Shown here: positions 60,596-64,000 of the stretch, piece by piece
How the letters are laid out: each line of letters begins with the position of its first letter
Position numbering within the stretch: the first letter of the stretch is position 1
NCBI RefSeq assembly: GCF_024346395.1
Contig: NZ_JAGQCW010000005.1
Span: 124,001 to 188,000, forward strand
From: Cyanobium sp. AMD-g
Lineage (GTDB): Bacteria; Cyanobacteriota; Cyanobacteriia; PCC-6307; Cyanobiaceae
Direction: 5' to 3'
DNA: 64,000 nt
Position numbers and translations under genes: made by a program
Notes under the pieces: generated by a model
Database searches by the model: none
What the model was told of the DNA's origin: nothing
What the model saw: only the letters and a program-made list of their open reading frames with translations

Positions 60596-62158
60596 TCAGG
60601 GCCGCAGGTCCACCCCCCTCCGGGCCAGCAACTGGCGGCAGGCCATCAGGGCCGAAAGGCTCACCCCGGCGGTGCCCTCGCCGGGGTGAATGGCATCGCC
60701 GCAGAGCCACAGGCCCGCCAGGGGGGAGCGGCTGGCCAGGCCGAAGGGCCCGAACCGGCTGGGGTGCTGGCCCAGGCCACCCACATAGCCCATGGGCCGG
60801 CCGGTCCAGCCGGCAAACCCCCGGGGGGTGGCCAGCTCCCCATGCCGCCAATCGGCAGGCCCCACCCCCAGCAACTCTTCCAGGCCCCCCTGAATCGCGG
60901 CCATCGCCAGTTGCTTGCGGGCCTGATAGTCGGCCTCCTCACCGCCGAACCAGGGGCGGGCCGGGGTGAACACGCTGGCAATCACCGTGGCCCGCCCGGC
61001 GGGGGCCCGGCCATCCCCCTCCTGGCTGACCGAGACGAACAGGGAACCCATTTCGGTGGCCGCCAGCTGCAGATGGCTGGGGCACCCCGGCGGCAGCTTG
61101 TTGCGCTCGATGGCTCCGTAGAACACCAGGGCCCCGCTGGGTTCATGCAGGTTCTCAAGCCGGCGGCGGTAGCCGGCAGGCAGGGCGTCCCCCAGCAGGG
61201 CCGGCAGGGTCTGGGGGGGCAGCGTGACGACCACCTCGGAGGCCGTCAGGCAGAATTCCTCCCCCTGCGGGCGGGTGTCCCCGGGCGGAGCCCAGGTGCG
61301 CCGGCCCGTGATCCGCCAGTCGTCCCCAGGAAGTTCCGGTGCCTGCAGCCGCTCCACCCGGTGCCGCAGGCGCAGCTGACCGCCGTGCTTCGCGAGGGCG
61401 CTCTCCAGGGCATCGCAGAGGCTCTGCATCGAACCCTCCAGGTGCCACAGGCCCAGCGGCTCCTGCGCCATCGCCAGCACCGTGGCCCCGTAGAGCGCGG
61501 CCGTGCGATCGGCTGGCTCCTGGGAATAGAGCTTCAGTTGCAGGTCCAGGAAGTGCCGCAGCCGCCCGTCGGCGGTGCAGCCACTGATCCGCAGCAGGTC
61601 GGCCACCGTGGCGGTGGTGAGCAGGCCGCTGGCGAGCGTTCCCGGCCCCAGCGCCCCCAGCAGCTGGGCCAGATCCCACCAGGAGCGGGGCGGCAGCACC
61701 GGATCCTGCGAGGCGAAAGCCCAGTTGGCCCGGTGCACGGCATCGCAGAGGGCCCAGAAGCGGCCACTGCCGGGGAACTGCCGCAGCCGCTCCTGGCGCC
61801 AGCGCTCCGGGTCGCGCCAGATCGACACCGGTTCAAGGCCATCGGCCAGATCCACCACGCAGCCTGGATCCAGCGGCACCGCCGCCGGCGGCGCCACGCC
61901 CAGATGGAGGAAAAGCCGCGCGTGGATGCCGGCGGGGTGGCCAGCAGCTCCTTCCTCCAGCCCGGCCACCTGGGTGGCGCCCACGTCGAAGACGTAGGGA
62001 CCACGCCGGAAGGTGCCGGCACAGCCGCCGCTCTGGTGATGGGCCTCCAGCAACTCCACCCGGAGTCCCTGCTTCGCCAGCAGCGCCGCCGCTGTGAGGC
62101 CGGCGATGCCGGCGCCCACCACCACCACATCCGCCCTGGAATTGTCGCTGGGGGTCAA
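60596..62158 (-). CDS. crtD: Carotenoid C-3',4' desaturase CrtD-like oxidoreductase
   Basis: A 520-residue FAD enzyme of the phytoene-desaturase fold. The dinucleotide-binding site [20 protein letters not shown] is at residues 10-29, [20 protein letters not shown] follows, and the C-terminal FAD block is [20 protein letters not shown]. The start and DVGATQVAG wording match cyanobacterial CrtD, which acts in myxoxanthophyll-type synthesis; CrtH-like isomerase is the alternative. Convergent with the linker gene, 16 bases apart. Confidence 0.85.
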   Translation of the reverse strand: MTPSDNSRADVVVVGAGIAGLTAAALLAKQGLRVELLEAHHQSGGCAGTFRRGPYVFDVGATQVAGLEEGAAGHPAGIHARLFLHLGVAPPAAVPLDPGCVVDLADGLEPVSIWRDPERWRQERLRQFPGSGRFWALCDAVHRANWAFASQDPVLPPRSWWDLAQLLGALGPGTLASGLLTTATVADLLRISGCTADGRLRHFLDLQLKLYSQEPADRTAALYGATVLAMAQEPLGLWHLEGSMQSLCDALESALAKHGGQLRLRHRVERLQAPELPGDDWRITGRRTWAPPGDTRPQGEEFCLTASEVVVTLPPQTLPALLGDALPAGYRRRLENLHEPSGALVFYGAIERNKLPPGCPSHLQLAATEMGSLFVSVSQEGDGRAPAGRATVIASVFTPARPWFGGEEADYQARKQLAMAAIQGGLEELLGVGPADWRHGELATPRGFAGWTGRPMGYVGGLGQHPSRFGPFGLASRSPLAGLWLCGDAIHPGEGTAGVSLSALMACRQLLARRGVDLRP

Positions 62159-62552
62159 CGCTGCTTGGAGGCCTCGATGCCGATGCTGGCAGGCTGGGGA
62201 CTGCGGCCGTGGTCAGCGTCTCGGTGTGGGCCTCGTAGGGGCAGGTGCCGAGGGTGGGCGCCGCTCGCGACAGACTGGATGCACTTCAGCAGCAGATGTA
62301 CAGCCGCTGAACCGTGACCGGGCCAGGCTCCCTGCGTGCAGACGGATTCATCTGGAACGCTGCAATCGTTGTGTTTTGCCTTCTGCTTTCCAGGCGTTGC
62401 AAGGGAGGGGCAAAGATGGTGCTATTCCGCTGCAAAAGTGCAGCAAAAATTCGGCTCTTCGTCCCAGAATGAAGAAATGCTTTGGCTTCATTAAAGGTGT
62501 GATAACTTTGAAAATGAGCCTTCAGTCTCTTTGACGCCCTGCACCTTGAGCC
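62159..62552. other. Intergenic region upstream of the PEP-CTERM-like gene
   Basis: About 390 bases without a real gene, AT-richer in the second half. It contains the palindrome GCTGCA-AAAG-TGCAGC at 62430-62445 about 110 bases upstream of the next start, and TGATAACTT as a loose -10-like stretch near 62500-62510. Confidence 0.4.
62430..62445. promoter_or_regulatory. Short palindrome in the leader region
   Basis: GCTGCA and TGCAGC flank AAAG. A candidate operator or mRNA hairpin; no T-run follows it on either strand. Confidence 0.3.
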
Positions 62553-63254
62553 ATGACGATGACTCGAACATCTTCCGTATTTGTCACCTTGAAGGGTGGC
62601 CTTGCCCGCTTCGCTCTCACCAAGCTGCTGTTCGCCGCTGCCGTTGGCACGGCCTGCGTTGCCGCGCTGTCAGCCGCTCCCGCCAAGGCCGCTGATATCA
62701 CCACCTGTGGAATCGCTGCTAATCTGTCGGTGGGCGACAAGATCATCTCCAATATCATCTGTAGTGGTGTGGGTGCGGCTACGGAGATTCGATTTGATAC
62801 GGCCGGTCTGATTTACGATTTCGGAACCACGATCAGCCCGCCGACCCAGTCCGGGTCCATCTCCTACACCATTGCCATCACCGATCCCCTGGCCTTTGAG
62901 TTTCAGGCTGTCGGCCTTGGTGCCGGTTGTGCTTTCCCCAGTGAGCTGGGTGGCTGCACGGTGACCAAGAACGTCAACTGGAGCGGCGGTTCCACATCAC
63001 TGGTGGCTGTCAACGGCATCCCACCGGCCTCGTATGGGTTCGGGCCCGGCGTTTCGACGCTCAACATCGAGGACGTGTTCTCTGCGCAGGGTCAGACGTT
63101 TGTTTCCGTTGTCAACAACTCCTTCATCCAGAGGCCGAGGCAAGCTCCGCCGGACGCTGTCCCCGGACCACTCCCGATCCTGGGCGCCGCTGCCGCCTTC
63201 GGTGTCAGCCGCAAGCTCAGGGCACGGATCAGGAAACCAGCCGCAACGATCTGA
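62553..63254 (+). CDS. PEP-CTERM-like sorted secreted protein
   Basis: A 233-residue protein. An N-terminal signal (KLLFAAAVGTACVAALSAAP, APAKA cleavage near 47) precedes a beta-rich mature region. The end has the cyanobacterial PEP-CTERM-like tail: a VPGPLPILGAAAAFGVSRKL segment (VPGPLP motif, hydrophobic stretch) and basic residues. Such proteins are processed by an exosortase and go to the cell surface. Function unknown. Confidence 0.85.
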   Translation: MTMTRTSSVFVTLKGGLARFALTKLLFAAAVGTACVAALSAAPAKAADITTCGIAANLSVGDKIISNIICSGVGAATEIRFDTAGLIYDFGTTISPPTQSGSISYTIAITDPLAFEFQAVGLGAGCAFPSELGGCTVTKNVNWSGGSTSLVAVNGIPPASYGFGPGVSTLNIEDVFSAQGQTFVSVVNNSFIQRPRQAPPDAVPGPLPILGAAAAFGVSRKLRARIRKPAATI

Positions 63255-63279
63255 ATCCGTTCCCCTTCATCGCGGCTCC

Positions 63280-63306
63280 ATCCTTGCCATCGGGCAGGGA
63301 TTTTTT
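63280..63306 (+). terminator. Rho-independent terminator after the PEP-CTERM-like gene
   Basis: A 9-base stem, ATCCTTGCC (63280-63288) with GGCAGGGAT (63293-63301, one T-G pair), has an ATCG loop and is followed by a T-run to 63306. It lies 26 bases after the stop of the gene. Confidence 0.85.
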
Positions 63307-63373
63307 GCAGGCTCCTCCCGCAGGACTGGATGGGTCCGCCGGGTCAGGCTGGAGCGATTCTCCGCACCGCCCC

Positions 63374-64000
63374 ATGCCTCCGCCTGATCCCTTCGCCACC
63401 TGGCTGGCTGAGCGCCTCGGGGCGGAGCTGGTGGCTCGCGCCCCCGTCGGCGGTGGCTGCATCCACAGCGCCTGGCGGCTGGAACTGGCCGACGGCAGCC
63501 TGCTGTTCGCCAAGACCAACGCGGCTTCCGCCTTGCCGCTCCTGGAGGCTGAGGCCGAGGGGCTTCAATCCCTGTCGCTGGCGGCGGAGGAGCATGGTCT
63601 GCTGGTGCCCGTGCCGCTCGCTTGCGGACTGTCGGGCCCTGTGGCCATCCTTGTGCTCTCTTGGCTCAACCTGGAGGGCGGCCGTTTCGCAGCACCGGCG
63701 CTGCACTGGCGCCGCCTGGGTGCTGCCCTTGCTGGCTTGCATCGCCACAGCCTCACCCTCCCATGCGCGGCGGGGGATCGGGGCGGAGCCTCCTTCGGCT
63801 GGCCCCGCGACAACGTCATCGGGTCCTTCCCCCAGCGCAACGGCTGGGACGACGACTGGGGCCGATTCTTCGTGGAGCGGCGCCTGGCCCCCCAGCTGGA
63901 GCACCTGGCCAGCAGCGGCACACCCCTGCGGCAGGCCGAGTCGCTCTTGGAGCGCGCCGGTCAGTGGCTGGCGGACCACCGGCCCGATGCCTGCCTGGTG
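63374..64000 (+). CDS. Fructosamine kinase family protein (partial, runs off window)
   Basis: The first 209 residues are visible. The start (WLAERLGAELVARAPVGGGC) leads to a nucleotide-binding strand (SLLFAKTNAASALPLLEAEA), then GLHRHSLTLPC, WPRDNVIGSFPQRNGWDDDW and FFVERRLAPQLEHL. These are the blocks of bacterial fructosamine-3-kinase, which phosphorylates glycated amines for repair. The catalytic aspartates lie beyond the window. Confidence 0.88.
   Translation, partial: MPPPDPFATWLAERLGAELVARAPVGGGCIHSAWRLELADGSLLFAKTNAASALPLLEAEAEGLQSLSLAAEEHGLLVPVPLACGLSGPVAILVLSWLNLEGGRFAAPALHWRRLGAALAGLHRHSLTLPCAAGDRGGASFGWPRDNVIGSFPQRNGWDDDWGRFFVERRLAPQLEHLASSGTPLRQAESLLERAGQWLADHRPDACLV

Noticed and set aside
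62469-62534. Short ORF of 21 codons before the PEP-CTERM-like gene
   Set aside because: No ribosome binding site and no recognisable features; too short to support.

Overview
The window looks like chromosome from a high-GC picocyanobacterium of the Cyanobium / freshwater-coastal Synechococcus type. This rests on a phycobilisome rod linker (59644-60579), a CrtD-type carotenoid desaturase beside it, a cyanobacterial PEP-CTERM-like secreted protein, two tandem photolyase/cryptochrome genes, and several small membrane or secreted proteins of a cyanobacterial kind. The assignment is inferred from gene content only. I saw no rRNA, tRNA, CRISPR array or transposase.

Region by region. (1) 1-7320 is the 5' part of a BREX phage-defence operon on the minus strand (brxA-brxB-brxC-pglX). 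Every junction is a 4-base ATGA overlap, and pglX is split into two translationally coupled frames at the window edge. (2) 7432-11776 is an accessory array. A decayed HNH-HIT nuclease gene is followed by four plus-strand two-gene modules (DUF6883/DUF4926, BrnT/BrnA, HigB/HigA, DUF433/DUF5615) and a lone HicB. Each of the four pairs is preceded by a copy of the same 165-232 bp repeat. (3) 11849-29986 is mostly housekeeping: acyl-CoA ligase, dCTP deaminase, methyltransferase, rhodanese, GH57 protein, GAF and hybrid histidine kinase, Na+/H+ antiporter, HAD phosphatase, dioxygenase and the two photolyases. (4) 29983-42959 is a second accessory stretch. It holds VapBC, a P-loop kinase-WYL fusion, a dense toxin-antitoxin cluster (FitAB-like, RelBE, MazEF, VapBC, YefM-YoeB), a nuclease-helicase (DUF2075) and a Phd/UPF0175-DUF3368 pair. 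(5) 42964-58821 holds CbpA/CbpM, TauE, an ACR3 arsenite pump with an ArsR-type operator, PstS, DUF389, a RimB-RimK fusion with an ABC ATPase, an MscS channel, a DUF296-glutaredoxin fusion and MsrA. (6) 59134-64000 holds the rod linker, CrtD, the PEP-CTERM-like protein and the start of a fructosamine kinase.

Defence and addiction genes dominate two blocks: BREX plus about ten toxin-antitoxin pairs, and a candidate nuclease-helicase. Most pairs show the usual short overlap between antitoxin and toxin, and several have a clear palindrome upstream that suits autoregulation. The most unusual item is the repeat-punctuated array at 7.8-11.4 kb, which resembles a cassette array without recognisable integron sites.
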